Positions 1 to 10,355 of a DNA stretch of 64,000 bases are shown piece by piece. How positions within the stretch are numbered: position 1 is the stretch's first letter; each line of letters starts with the position of its first letter. The position numbers were made by a program, and so were the translations under genes. Source of the stretch: G963676095 sp963676095 (GTDB lineage Bacteria > Bacteroidota > Bacteroidia > Bacteroidales > Prolixibacteraceae); assembly GCA_963676095.1 (NCBI GenBank), contig OY781040.1:4030001-4094000 (forward strand), in the 5' to 3' direction. Under the pieces are notes generated by a model. The model worked only from the letters and a program-made list of their open reading frames with translations, was not told the DNA's origin and searched no databases.

Positions 1-2
1 TT

Positions 3-2051
3 GCGTTTATGCTGGGGCATTTAGATCAGGACGGTATCCTCGTTGGAACGAATTATAAAAAGACTGATTTCAGATCTAACATCGATGCATATTTCCTGAA
101 GGATAAAAAGCTCAGGTTCTCTGTAAATATCGCCGGTAACCTGGGCGTTAAAACTGAACCTACAGATTTATGGAATACCAAGTGGTACGCTACAAATGCG
201 CCGGTTATTCCATTAGTCGACGCGGACGGTAACTGGATAGCAGCTAACGGGGAGCGTAACTACTATGGCGAAGTTAAAGAAGGAAGTACCTTGATACAGA
301 AACGTTATAACCTGAGCGGACAGGTAGAGGCAGAATACAAAATATTCAAAGATCTGAGCGTACAGTTTACTTATGGCTATAATATTGTAGACTACAACAA
401 AAATGCGTTTCATGCTAATGTTACCCTTTACGATGCTGCCGGAAGCAGCAAAGATCTTACCTCTAACTTAACTGTTACCGATGGCCGAGATATTCAGACA
501 ATGCTTACCTCTTTGCTTAAATACAACAAAACATTCGGGGAGCATCAACTAAATTTTCTGGCAGGGTATTCGGAAGAAGAATATACATATGACTGGGAAA
601 GTGGCTACCGCTCAGGCTTTGTTAATAACATACAACGGGTATTGAGCCTTGGTGATGCCTCAACCCAGACAAATGATGCCGGGAGCTACGACCTTGGCTT
701 ACGGTCGTATTTCGGACGGATAAACTATACTTTTAAGGACAGGTACCTCTTCGAAGCAAACGTCAGGAGAGATGGTTCATCCCGCTTTGCTGACGGCCAT
801 AAGTGGGGCACATTCCCGTCGTTTTCTGCAGGCTGGATAATCTCGAAGGAAGATTTCATGCAACGTGTTAGCTGGCTTAGCTTACTTAAGCTACGTGCTT
901 CCTGGGGGCAACTTGGTAATGAGAGAATCAGTACATATTATAACGGCAGCGACGTGTTAACTTCAGGAGAAAACTACTCATTTGGGGGTACCCTGTACAG
1001 TGGGGTGGCGGTTACGGCTATGACTAACAAGGAGCTTACGTGGGAAAAATCGGAACAGAAAAATATTGGTATAGACTTTATGCTGAACAATGGGATTGAA
1101 GTAACTGCCGATTTCTTTGACAAAAGGACAAAAGACCTTTTATTGACGCAGCCTATTCCGCTGACCATGGCGTTGAGCGATCCATATGCAAATGCCGGTG
1201 AAGTCCAGAATAAAGGTATTGAAGCTTCTATAACCTACAGAAAAACGTTTGCCAACGGGCTTAAATTGCGTACAACAGCTAACCTGTCCCATATTGTAAA
1301 TAAAATTACCAAGTTAAACGTAGCGGAGATTATAAGTTCTCCAAAAGCTACAAAGGTTGGATATGCCATTAATTCGTTCTATGGCTATGAAATGGATGGG
1401 ATATATCAACTCGCGGATTTTACGTGGGATACTAACGCTGAGGAATATGTCTTGAACCCGGATGTGGTTTCTATCGCAGCTTACGATGTTCAGCCAGGTG
1501 ATATCAAGTACAAAGATCTTAACGGCGATGGTGAGATTAATATAAATGATGACAGAAAAGTTATCGGCAAGCAGTTTCCCGACTTAACTTATTCTTTAAA
1601 CATTAACCTGGAATGGAAACGATTTGACCTTGGCATATTTTTACAGGGAGTACAAGGAATACAGGGTTATACCTATTATGAGATTGCCACTCCCTTTAGT
1701 GGGTTTGCCAATTTAGGATCATGGTGGTTAGGTCGCTGGACCGAAGATAATCCGTCAAACACATTACCACGGCTTACTACTAACAGTTCGGTCAATAACG
1801 TACATTCCAGTTTTTATATGGAAGATGCTTCGTATCTCCGTCTGAAAAATATAGAACTGGGTTATTCTATAAGTCCAAAGGTTCTGTCAAAAGTTGGAAT
1901 AGGTTCTGTCCGGGTCTATGGGAATATCCAAAATGCTTTTACTATTACCAACTATAAAGGTTTTGATCCGGAACAAACAACTGATGAAACCAGAGCTGAG
2001 GCTTTCCCACAGGTTCGGATAACGTCGATGGGAGTAAATGTTAACTTTTAA
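3..2051 (+). CDS. SusC-like TonB-dependent receptor, 5' end outside window
   Basis: This is the barrel part of a SusC/RagA-type outer-membrane TonB-dependent transporter, which imports oligosaccharides or peptides with its SusD partner. The frame is already open at base 3 (GCG TTT before the first ATG at 9), so the signal peptide, carboxypeptidase-like domain and plug lie upstream of the window. About 680 residues are visible, against roughly 1000 for a whole SusC. Visible family traits are many alternating aromatic beta-strands, a calcium-loop-like D-L-N-G-D-G-E-I-N-I-N-D-D segment near residue 505, and a terminal strand ending V-N-F. The stop codon abuts the ATG of the next gene (SusD), so the two are cotranscribed. 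The substrate cannot be read from this part. Confidence 0.93.
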   Translation, partial: AFMLGHLDQDGILVGTNYKKTDFRSNIDAYFLKDKKLRFSVNIAGNLGVKTEPTDLWNTKWYATNAPVIPLVDADGNWIAANGERNYYGEVKEGSTLIQKRYNLSGQVEAEYKIFKDLSVQFTYGYNIVDYNKNAFHANVTLYDAAGSSKDLTSNLTVTDGRDIQTMLTSLLKYNKTFGEHQLNFLAGYSEEEYTYDWESGYRSGFVNNIQRVLSLGDASTQTNDAGSYDLGLRSYFGRINYTFKDRYLFEANVRRDGSSRFADGHKWGTFPSFSAGWIISKEDFMQRVSWLSLLKLRASWGQLGNERISTYYNGSDVLTSGENYSFGGTLYSGVAVTAMTNKELTWEKSEQKNIGIDFMLNNGIEVTADFFDKRTKDLLLTQPIPLTMALSDPYANAGEVQNKGIEASITYRKTFANGLKLRTTANLSHIVNKITKLNVAEIISSPKATKVGYAINSFYGYEMDGIYQLADFTWDTNAEEYVLNPDVVSIAAYDVQPGDIKYKDLNGDGEININDDRKVIGKQFPDLTYSLNINLEWKRFDLGIFLQGVQGIQGYTYYEIATPFSGFANLGSWWLGRWTEDNPSNTLPRLTTNSSVNNVHSSFYMEDASYLRLKNIELGYSISPKVLSKVGIGSVRVYGNIQNAFTITNYKGFDPEQTTDETRAEAFPQVRITSMGVNVNF

Positions 2052-3614
2052 ATGAACAGAACTATGAAAAATATTAAAATAACCATTTCGTTACTTTTTC
2101 TTCTGCCTGTTTTATTTGGTTGTTCCGATGATCTGCTGAATAAAACACCACTAGATACACTGTCCCCTTCTACTTTTTATGAGAATGAAAGCCAGGCATT
2201 AATGGCATTAGTCGGTATATATACAGAGCTCCAGCCCAGTGCTACCCCCTCTCATTTTTATCAGTTCGATTTTATGTCGGACAATGGTTACTGCCAGGAT
2301 TCATGGCAGGGTTCGCTTGAAGTCGGAGCGTGGCTTACAACTTCGGATAGTTGGGCTCCTTATGTGAAATGGACTCAGAACTACGCCATTATTTCCAGGG
2401 CAAATCAGTTTATTTCGGATTTGGAAAGTGCTTCTGTCAGTGATGATGTAAAGAAGCAAATGACAGCAGAGGCTAAGTTTTTAAGAGCGTATGCTTATTC
2501 CGACCTTATTTCCTATTTTGGTGATGTTCCTTTGATTCTCGAAGTCCAGTCGCTGGAAGATGCTTATGTGTCAAGAACCGATAAGAGTGAAGTCCTTGCA
2601 GCTATTATCGCGGATTTGGATGATGCTGCTGATATTCTACCAACAACACAATCTGAGGTTGGCAGGGCTACAAAAGGGGCAGCGCTGGCGTATAAAGCTA
2701 AAATATTGCTTTATAACGAAGAATGGGGCGACGCGGCTGATGCGGCTCAAGAGGTCATAGACTTAGGTGTTTACAGTTTGTATTCCGATTACGGAGGATT
2801 GTTTCAGGAAGAAAACGAAAATAATGTGGAAGTTATTTTCGATATCCAGTATATTTCAACAACACAGGCACAACCCTGGCCCAGTTGTGCTTTAAGTCTT
2901 AGTGAATGGCCAACAGCGAATGTTACCGCCGATTTGATTAATTCTTATTACATGACTAACGGGTTGCCCATTACCGATGCTTCTTCCGGATATGATGATC
3001 AGGATCCTTTTACCAACAGGGATCCCCGTTTAGCTTTATCGGTGGTGTTGCCGGGTTCCACATTTGGCTCCTCTGCATTCATTCCTGATGACGATGAGGT
3101 GCCTTGTGGTGCAAGACCGCGTAAATATTGCGAAGTCGATGCCGGTGATTACTACGACATATCGCTCAACACAATCCTGATGCGGTATGCTGATGTTTAT
3201 TTAATGCGTGCAGAGGCACTTATTGAATCTGGCAGCACGGACCAGGAAATTTACGACCTTATTGATAAAGTCCGTGCCAGGGTAGGTATGCCTTCTGTTG
3301 AATCTGTTGAAGGCACCGGACTTAACCAGGCTCAACTCCGTCAAATAGTACGGCATGAACGGAGGGTTGAATTTTATAACGAAGGTACCCGTTATGCCGA
3401 TATGTTAAGATGGCAGGATGAATCACTGGTACATAATGTATACGGTTATGACAAATCACTCCTGTCTGACCCATCAAGTTCTGCTACCTGGGTGTTTGAG
3501 CAAATAAAAATAGCAACAAGAACTTTTGATTCGGAAAAGGGATGGTTATGGCCTGTTCCTCAGGCTGATATTGATATCAATGAAAATTTGCTCCCGAATA
3601 ATCCAGGATATTAA
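2052..3614 (+). CDS. SusD/RagB-like nutrient-binding lipoprotein
   Basis: This is the surface lipoprotein that caps the preceding SusC barrel and binds its ligand. The start at 2052 directly follows the SusC stop; an in-frame ATG at 2064 (M-K-N-I-K-I) gives a more typical lipoprotein signal and is an equally good start. The signal peptide ends in a lipobox F-G-C-S, with the lipidated Cys near residue 24. Features of the RagB/SusD family are the N-terminal TPR-like helices (A-E-A-K-F-L-R-A-Y-A-Y near residue 140), the late R-H-E-R-R-V-E-F motif, and a C-terminal W-P-V-P-Q-A-D-I-D-I-N segment. The length of 520 residues is normal for the family. A strong terminator follows at 3643. Confidence 0.94.
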   Translation: MNRTMKNIKITISLLFLLPVLFGCSDDLLNKTPLDTLSPSTFYENESQALMALVGIYTELQPSATPSHFYQFDFMSDNGYCQDSWQGSLEVGAWLTTSDSWAPYVKWTQNYAIISRANQFISDLESASVSDDVKKQMTAEAKFLRAYAYSDLISYFGDVPLILEVQSLEDAYVSRTDKSEVLAAIIADLDDAADILPTTQSEVGRATKGAALAYKAKILLYNEEWGDAADAAQEVIDLGVYSLYSDYGGLFQEENENNVEVIFDIQYISTTQAQPWPSCALSLSEWPTANVTADLINSYYMTNGLPITDASSGYDDQDPFTNRDPRLALSVVLPGSTFGSSAFIPDDDEVPCGARPRKYCEVDAGDYYDISLNTILMRYADVYLMRAEALIESGSTDQEIYDLIDKVRARVGMPSVESVEGTGLNQAQLRQIVRHERRVEFYNEGTRYADMLRWQDESLVHNVYGYDKSLLSDPSSSATWVFEQIKIATRTFDSEKGWLWPVPQADIDINENLLPNNPGY

Positions 3615-3642
3615 TGGTCATAGAATAAAATTTGACAATAGA

Positions 3643-3675
3643 GACCGGGTAGCCTTTAGCTTCCCGGTCTTTTAA
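3643..3675 (+). terminator. Intrinsic terminator after the first SusCD pair
   Basis: A seven-base perfect stem GACCGGG (3643-3649) pairs with CCCGGTC (3663-3669) across a 13-base loop and is followed by TTTT. It lies 29 bases past the SusD stop and separates this pair from the next operon. Confidence 0.8.
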
Positions 3676-4779
3676 TTTAGTTCCACCGCATACTCTTTCG
3701 GGGTTTTCATCTTACCCGGTATGAACTGGAGATAATTCCTTTCTGATCAGGAATGTCTTATCCGCCGGATACAGAAGTCAGGATGAAGTTGATGCCCAGC
3801 GGATCAAAAAATATGATCATTTTTAAGCCCGATTAGTGCCCTGTTTTATTCAGACAGATCTGTCCCGGGCTTAAGAAACTGGTTTTTATAAAACGGTTTG
3901 TAAATATAGTACCGGATTTGTTTTAATTTGTTGTTGTTTAGTATTTTAATCATTTTTTTTGTCCTGCCTTCAGTCATCCGGTAATGGATTTTCCCTCTTG
4001 TTAAACATCAAAAAAAACAGTTTGTCCTGGTAATCACGGACAAATTTACAGATGATATAGATCTGCATGTGCGAAATTTGTGTGATGCCAAAGAGTAATA
4101 AGGAATCTTTTTTATTCAGGCTGACTGGATAGACGATTATGAAAATGAAACGTGATATTTGCTTTAATTAAAAATTGCTTGTTTGTGAATTTATAACCCA
4201 GTAAACTTTAAACTTATGAAGAGAAAATCCGCAGAATTTTACTGCCCTTTTGCCGGAATATTCTGGTCCCTGATTTTTCAGGTCCCCATGATTATTCCCG
4301 GTTGGGCAGAGAAGCTTCCCCGTTTTTTATCGACATGCCGGCTCCGTATTCCTGCCGGAATATTTTATTTCCCTGCGTTCTGCTATCCAGCAGTGGATTC
4401 TCCTTTCTCCTCTTTCCCTCTTTTAGCTGGAAAGAACATCTTTTTTAGGAAAATAAAGGGAATTACTCCTATCGATAGTTAAGACTAACAAACAGGGAAC
4501 CATTCCTGATTTGAAGGAATTTTATTTCGCCCTTCTTACCCTGATAAAGCGTTGCAGGGTAAACTAATGAAGAGATGCATTGCCTGTACAAATGTGTTAT
4601 AGCTTCTTTGGGGTGTTTTTACGGGATTTTAAACACGAGGGTGTTTATGATCAGGGATAGTTGTTGTCTGTAATCTAAAGAACTTAATGTTTATTATCAT
4701 AGCTTTAAGACAAGTTAAAATGCTCTATCATTGTTAATTACTTCTAGTGAGACTATTATTTGAAACCTATTATGAATTT
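3676..4779. other. 1.1 kb gap without a convincing gene
   Basis: No frame here looks like a real gene. The 88-codon frame at 4216-4482 has no family resemblance and unusual composition (many Pro, Phe, Cys). The stretch carries one copy of a dispersed element at 4011-4052. Read on the minus strand, about 3970-4070 also gives a short peptide fragment containing K-F-V-R-D-Y-Q-D-K-L-F-F, so part of the gap may be a relic of a lost gene. The rest is probably the long leader of the operon that starts at 4780. Confidence 0.45.
4021..4044. repeat. Dispersed palindromic element, copy 1
   Basis: TTTGTCC and GGACAAA form a perfect seven-base inverted repeat around a 10-base centre. The element is preceded by an A-run and CAG, and followed by TTTACAG. 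Two close relatives lie at 46770-46793 and 55329-55352, and all three share the wider pattern A-run, CAG, TTTGTC, TGG, AAT, ACAAA, CAG. It could be an operator, an RNA hairpin or a coding relic (see findings). Confidence 0.6.
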
Positions 4780-7023
4780 ATGAAAAAAAAGATGATCCTT
4801 AAAATTTACGGGGTATTGATGTGTCTTCTGATTATGGCCTCTTGCCAGGATCAGATGGACGAGCATTATGAGGCCCCGGATTGGTTAAAGGGCAGTGCCT
4901 GGGATGTGCTTGAAGCCAGGGGTAACTATTCCATATTCCTGGACGGTGCGGATCTTGCAGGCTTCAAGCCGGTCCTTCAAGGGAAAAGCCTGGTTACTGT
5001 AATGGCGCCCAATGACAGCGTTTTTACCCAATACCTTGCAGGGCAAGGAAAGTCTTCTATCGAAGATTTCTCGGAGAGTGAGCTGAAAAGACTAATCGGC
5101 TTTCATTTGATGTATTACTCGTATGATAAAGACATGCTTGTAAATTTTCGTCCGGAAGAAGGCGACGGGGCGACAGATGAGGAGAAACTTGAAATGGCAG
5201 GTCTTTATTACAAGCACCGTACCCGAAGCTATGAAGCCCCAACCATGGAACTTGATTCGAACGGAGTTAAAGTTACGGTTTATCACAACGAAAGGCTTCT
5301 TCCTGTATTTTCCTACATGATGTTCGATACGAAGGGGATCGATCCCGCTTATAATTATGAGTATTTTTATCCAGGCTCAAAATGGAAAGGGACCGATGGC
5401 TTCAATGTTTCCAACGCCAACGTGGACGAGTACGGTATTGTCACGGACAACGGATATATTTATATGGTTGACCAGGTTGTGGAGCCTCTCGAAACAATTT
5501 ATTCAGAACTCCAGAAGAAGGAAGAATATTCCCGCTATCTTGAACTGTATGATCAGTATTCTACCTATGAGCTGGACGAGCAGCTTACCACAGACTTTGG
5601 AAATGGAACAGATCTTTACCGTCATTACCACGATCCGCTTCCCAATATCGCCTGTGAGTGGCCGGTTACCAACTACCGGAATATAAGCGCGCTTTCATAC
5701 CAGGCTTACAGTGTATTTGCTCCTTCAAATACGGCATTTGACGATTTTTTTGAAAGCTACTGGAAGCCGGGCGGATATACCTCCTTGTCTGATGTCAGCA
5801 CTGTTGCGATGGTATACCTTTTATACAACAGCGTCTATAATTCTTCGATTGTCTTTCCGGAAGAAATAAAAAACGGCAATATCGAAAATTCCTTTGACAT
5901 GCTGATTGACTTCGATGTGGACAATGTTCCTGCCGAAAACCGTATCATGTGCGAGAACGGTGTCCTGTACGGGCTCGATGAACTGGAGCCCCCCGGCATG
6001 TTTACGTCGGTTACCGGACCGGCCTTCAGGTACAAAGATTTATCGTACTATTTATATATGCTGAACACATCGAAGATGCTCGTGGGATTATCATCGAAAG
6101 ATGCAACCATTACCGAATTAATTCCGGGTAACGATCAAATGAAGGAAGGAGGAATCTCTCTGATCGACGGATCGCTTTGGTCAGATGACGACGGTGACCT
6201 TTCCCAGATGAGTTCCTCTACCATGACCAATATTGTGAATTTACATACCGTAACAGGTGGCGAAGGGATCAGCTTTTCCGGTTCCCAGGTATTGCGTACA
6301 AATATTGCCTATACATACTGGTACATGAAGGATGGCAAAATTACAACCAGTGTCCTTTTTAATGAGAAATTTATGAACCCCTCATCCACCGTATCGTTTG
6401 TCGATTTGCATGAACTGACCAACGACGGTGCCGGTTGGTCAAACGGGAGAGCATATACCTACGACAACAGTGATCTGTTCCGTCCGCTTCTTTCCACCAC
6501 TTCGGTTCAAAACCAGCTGGCGATTACCAGGGACGAGAGCTACCCATACTATCAATTTTCACAATTGTTGAGGGATGCCGGACTGGCCAGTGCCACAGAA
6601 GGGAGGCTTACTTTTCTGATGGGGCTGAGATGTGCAATTTTTATTCCGACCAATGAAGTTCTCGAAACAGCCATCGGAACAGGCAAGATTCCGGGGGTAG
6701 CTACAGATGGCACGGTAGAAGACCCGGAGAAACTGGCCGACTACCTGGAGTGCTATTTTATCCCTACCCAGAGCAACGGGATGACCACTTATCCTTACTT
6801 GGGTTCCGGCGTGAAAGGAGAATATACGACGATGGGGGCCTTGACTGGCGGCGACTATGTCAACTCGAGGCTGATCATAAATGATGATGGAGTGTCCCTG
6901 AGCGTACAACTTTACCGCCCGGGAGTGGGAAAAGGAAATGTTGTGAACGTAGTCCCTGATTATGATTATTTCCCGTTTGCATTCGACGATGGAGGTGTGC
7001 ATTTTATCAATGGCATCCTGTAA
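4780..7023 (+). CDS. FAS1 (fasciclin) domain lipoprotein
   Basis: This is a large surface lipoprotein built from fasciclin/FAS1 domains, first gene of a FAS1-SusC-SusD-FAS1-FAS1-SusC-SusD operon. The frame is open from a GTG at 4747, but the ATG at 4780 (M-K-K-K-M-I-L-K) gives a clean signal peptide with lipobox M-A-S-C, so it is preferred. That leaves 748 residues. A first FAS1 domain spans about residues 30-245 (V-T-V-M-A-P-N-D-S-V-F near 78), a second about 250-420 (Y-S-V-F-A-P-S-N-T-A-F), and a third-like segment covers the C-terminal 150 residues (A-I-F-I-P-T-N-E-V-L). FAS1 lipoproteins often sit in Bacteroidota uptake loci and may help bind glycans or proteins; the ligand here is unknown. 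The SusC start is 28 bases downstream. Confidence 0.88.
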   Translation: MKKKMILKIYGVLMCLLIMASCQDQMDEHYEAPDWLKGSAWDVLEARGNYSIFLDGADLAGFKPVLQGKSLVTVMAPNDSVFTQYLAGQGKSSIEDFSESELKRLIGFHLMYYSYDKDMLVNFRPEEGDGATDEEKLEMAGLYYKHRTRSYEAPTMELDSNGVKVTVYHNERLLPVFSYMMFDTKGIDPAYNYEYFYPGSKWKGTDGFNVSNANVDEYGIVTDNGYIYMVDQVVEPLETIYSELQKKEEYSRYLELYDQYSTYELDEQLTTDFGNGTDLYRHYHDPLPNIACEWPVTNYRNISALSYQAYSVFAPSNTAFDDFFESYWKPGGYTSLSDVSTVAMVYLLYNSVYNSSIVFPEEIKNGNIENSFDMLIDFDVDNVPAENRIMCENGVLYGLDELEPPGMFTSVTGPAFRYKDLSYYLYMLNTSKMLVGLSSKDATITELIPGNDQMKEGGISLIDGSLWSDDDGDLSQMSSSTMTNIVNLHTVTGGEGISFSGSQVLRTNIAYTYWYMKDGKITTSVLFNEKFMNPSSTVSFVDLHELTNDGAGWSNGRAYTYDNSDLFRPLLSTTSVQNQLAITRDESYPYYQFSQLLRDAGLASATEGRLTFLMGLRCAIFIPTNEVLETAIGTGKIPGVATDGTVEDPEKLADYLECYFIPTQSNGMTTYPYLGSGVKGEYTTMGALTGGDYVNSRLIINDDGVSLSVQLYRPGVGKGNVVNVVPDYDYFPFAFDDGGVHFINGIL

Positions 7024-7051
7024 ATCAAATCAAAAATGAAATAGATTCATC

Positions 7052-10000
7052 ATGAATAAAATAAAATATTTACTATTTATCTTGTTGTTCCTTTTTACAG
7101 GAATGCTCCGGGCCCAGACAAATGTCTTGTCGGGGATCGTGTATGAGCTGGTCGACGGGAAAAAGGAACCCGTGCCCGGAGCGAATGTGGTTATTGCCAA
7201 TAGCCAGAACCGCTTCCTGACTGGTGTTGCCACGACAATGACAGGAGAATACAACATCCGTATCCCGTCCAATGAGAAAGATCTCAGTATCATCGTCTCT
7301 TTTGTCGGGATGAAATCGCAAAAGATAAAATATACCGGTCAGAAGGCCCTCGATGTTATTCTTAAATCGGACGAGCAGGTTGTGAACGAGGTTATTGTCC
7401 AGGGCCGGCATGTTGACCGGATCACCGGGATCTCTGATAAAGAACAGACAGCAGCTACTCAGCGGGTGGATATGGACGAAATTATGGAAGCTTCGCCAGT
7501 AACGACTATTGAAGAAGCACTCCAGGGACAGCTTGGCGGGGTGGATATTGTAACCGGAGGTGATCCGGGGGCGAAAAGCTCGATCCGTATCCGTGGTACC
7601 AGCACGCTGAACGCTTCGGCTGAACCGTTGATTGTGATCGATGGAATTCCTTATTCAACCGATATCGATGAAGATTTCAATTTCGCAACTGCAAATGAAG
7701 AAGATTATGGGCAGTTGCTGAATATTGCCCCAACCGATATCGAGTCGATCGAAGTATTGAAAGATGCTGCTGCTACTGCTATCTGGGGGACCAAAGGTGG
7801 TAACGGGGTACTCCTGATTAACACGAAGAAGGGCGCAAAAGGGAAAACCCGCTTCAGCTTTTCTTCAAAGTTTACGGCAAGCGTTGAACCGGAACCGATC
7901 CCGATGCTGAACGGGAATCAGTATGTTGCCCTGATGCAGGATGAAATCTGGAACACGGCCAATGCACAGGGAATCGGTTCGTCTGCAACTCTTCTCGAGT
8001 TGCTGTACGATACGCCGGAGATTAATTACAGCCCGGACTGGCGTTATTTCGACGAGTACAACGTGAATACCAAATGGCTCGACGAAGTGCGCCGTACAGC
8101 CCTTACTACCGATAATAACTTTGCTATGACGGGAGGAGGGGATAAAGCTACCTATCGCTTTTCTCTGGGGTACCTGAATCAACAAGGCACAACGATCGGT
8201 ACATCCGTTGACCGCTTAACCTCTGCCTTGAACATTTATTATAACTTCTCCGAAAAGCTGCGCGTCGATGCTGACATAAGCTACACGCAAACAGAAAAAG
8301 ATGCCAATTATGACAGCGGGAAATCAAGCTGGAGGAACGTACGTTCCGAAGCCATGGCAAAAATGCCGAATAAAAGTCCTTACTGGATAGATAGTGAGAC
8401 CAAGAAGAGGACCGGGGAATATTTCTCCAGGCAAAATGATGATGAATTTCAGGGGGCTTTTACAGGACAAAAGAATTATAATCCGGTTGCTATGGCAAAG
8501 GAGGGGTATAACACAACATCACAGCAGGAATCGAAGATTACTTTTCGTGTAAACTATAACTTGTTGCCTGAGTTGACCTATACCGGTTGGGTCTCGATGA
8601 ATATCCGTTCCGTAAAAAACAAAAAGTTCCTACCCCAGGTAGCGACCGGAGTTACCGGGATGAGCACTTATGCCAACCAAAGTACAGACGCTTATTCCGA
8701 CAAGTTTGCCCTGCAAACGGAGAACAAGCTGTTGTTCCGGAAAAACTGGAACAATATGCACAATATCATTTCAACACTTTTGTTCCGTACTTCCCAGACA
8801 CAAAGTTCAAGCTATACCAGTACAATTTCAGGTACTGCTTCTTCCGATCTTGCCGACCCGATAACCGGGGGAAACGTGACTGATATCGGATCCGGTTCTT
8901 CGGAAGTCAGAAGTATGTCCGGGATTTTTAATCTCCATTATACGTTGATGAATAAATACATGGTTTCAACCACTGTGAATATGGAAGGTAATTCCAGCCT
9001 GGGCAGTTCGGAGCGATGGGGCATTTTTCCTGCCGTCGGACTTGCCTGGCAGGCCCAGGAAGAGGATTTCCTAAAAGATATCTGGTGGGTTGACCAGGCC
9101 AAAGTCCGTCTTAGTTATGGTGTTAGCGGTAATTCTCCTTCCGGTGCGTCACCCTACATCGGTACCTTCGAGGCTCTTGGGGAAAATTACATGGACCTGG
9201 CTGCTATTGCTCCCGTTAAGATCCAGCTGGATAACCTGAAATGGGAATCTTCCAGGGAATATGATCTTGGCACTGATCTGATCCTGCTGAAAAATAAACT
9301 GACCTTTACCTTTGACTGGTACAACAAGAAGACCAGTGACCTGTTGCAGAAAGATGTTGATATCCCTGCATCAACAGGCTATTCAACAATCAAATACTTC
9401 AATTCCGGGGTAATGACCAATAATGGCTTGGAATTCCGCATCGATTATGAGTTGTTAAGAAAAAAGGACTTGCGGATATCAGTGAATGCAAATGTCAGCC
9501 GGAATGTGAACAAGATCGTCGAACTTCCTTCAAACCTGAATGAAGAAACCTACACTTTTGATAATGGTAACTATGCGCAACGACTGGAATCGGGGGTGCC
9601 GGTCGGATCGTTCTTCGGGTATAAATACAATGGGGTTTATCAGAATACCGAAGAAACATATGCCCGCGATGCTAACGGCGATATCATGACCGATATGGGG
9701 GGGGACGCCATTGTCATGCAGAATGGAAAACTCCGCGTATATCCGGGAGATGCGAGGTATCAGGATGTCAATCATGATGGCGTGATAAACCAGTACGATA
9801 TTGTTTATATCGGAAACGGGATGCCTGTCCTTACCGGTGGGGGCGGTTTCCAGATCAAATACAAGGACTGGACGCTGACAGCTTTCTTTCATGGACGCGC
9901 CGGACAAAAAGTAATCAACACTGCGCGGATGAACAGCGAGTCTATGGATGGCCGTGATAACCAGAGTACAGCTACGCTTAAACGCTGGAGAAATGAAGGT

Positions 10001-10318
10001 GACGATACCGATATCCCCAGAGCTCTTTACGATTATGGTTATAACTACCTGGGGTCAGACCGGTTCGTGGAAAATGCCTCGTTCCTTCGTTTGAAAACGC
10101 TTTCCCTGAGCTATTCTGTACCTTCAAAGATATGTCGTCAGTGGGGAATGAATAACCTGAATTTTTTTGTTACCGGTTACGACTTGTTTACCTGGACCAA
10201 ATATACCGGTCAGGATCCGGAAGTCTCATTGCCCAGTTCGGCTAAGGATCTGGTGAAGGACAAATCCAGTACACCGGTATCGAGAAGGTTTGCCTGTGGT
10301 GTAAACATTAATTTTTAA
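7052..10318 (+). CDS. SusC-like TonB-dependent receptor, complete
   Basis: This is a complete 1088-residue SusC-type transporter. A Sec signal peptide (M-N-K-I-K-Y-L-L-F to about L-R-A-Q-T) is followed by a carboxypeptidase-D regulatory-like domain (residues about 25-110), a TonB-box-like V-V-N-E-V-I-V near 113-119, and a plug domain with L-Q-G-Q-L-G-G-V-D-I, S-I-R-I-R-G-T-S and P-L-I-V-I-D-G-I-P-Y. The 22-strand barrel runs to a terminal V-N-I-N-F. The barrel contains D-V-N-H-D-G-V-I-N, a common Ca-loop-like feature. It pairs with the SusD at 10356, 37 bases downstream. Energy comes from TonB-ExbBD; the substrate is not evident, although FAS1 neighbours suggest glycoprotein or polysaccharide binding. 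Confidence 0.95.
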   Translation: MNKIKYLLFILLFLFTGMLRAQTNVLSGIVYELVDGKKEPVPGANVVIANSQNRFLTGVATTMTGEYNIRIPSNEKDLSIIVSFVGMKSQKIKYTGQKALDVILKSDEQVVNEVIVQGRHVDRITGISDKEQTAATQRVDMDEIMEASPVTTIEEALQGQLGGVDIVTGGDPGAKSSIRIRGTSTLNASAEPLIVIDGIPYSTDIDEDFNFATANEEDYGQLLNIAPTDIESIEVLKDAAATAIWGTKGGNGVLLINTKKGAKGKTRFSFSSKFTASVEPEPIPMLNGNQYVALMQDEIWNTANAQGIGSSATLLELLYDTPEINYSPDWRYFDEYNVNTKWLDEVRRTALTTDNNFAMTGGGDKATYRFSLGYLNQQGTTIGTSVDRLTSALNIYYNFSEKLRVDADISYTQTEKDANYDSGKSSWRNVRSEAMAKMPNKSPYWIDSETKKRTGEYFSRQNDDEFQGAFTGQKNYNPVAMAKEGYNTTSQQESKITFRVNYNLLPELTYTGWVSMNIRSVKNKKFLPQVATGVTGMSTYANQSTDAYSDKFALQTENKLLFRKNWNNMHNIISTLLFRTSQTQSSSYTSTISGTASSDLADPITGGNVTDIGSGSSEVRSMSGIFNLHYTLMNKYMVSTTVNMEGNSSLGSSERWGIFPAVGLAWQAQEEDFLKDIWWVDQAKVRLSYGVSGNSPSGASPYIGTFEALGENYMDLAAIAPVKIQLDNLKWESSREYDLGTDLILLKNKLTFTFDWYNKKTSDLLQKDVDIPASTGYSTIKYFNSGVMTNNGLEFRIDYELLRKKDLRISVNANVSRNVNKIVELPSNLNEETYTFDNGNYAQRLESGVPVGSFFGYKYNGVYQNTEETYARDANGDIMTDMGGDAIVMQNGKLRVYPGDARYQDVNHDGVINQYDIVYIGNGMPVLTGGGGFQIKYKDWTLTAFFHGRAGQKVINTARMNSESMDGRDNQSTATLKRWRNEGDDTDIPRALYDYGYNYLGSDRFVENASFLRLKTLSLSYSVPSKICRQWGMNNLNFFVTGYDLFTWTKYTGQDPEVSLPSSAKDLVKDKSSTPVSRRFACGVNINF

Positions 10319-10355
10319 CGGGGATTCCTGAAAATTTCAATTTAAACAAAGTAGC

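Noticed and set aside
4216..4482. 88-codon open frame on the + strand
   Set aside because: No family resemblance, odd Pro/Phe/Cys-rich composition, and no good start context; treated as noncoding.
6559..7002. 147-codon open frame on the minus strand
   Set aside because: Antisense shadow of the first FAS1 gene; Cys- and His-rich composition typical of shadow frames.
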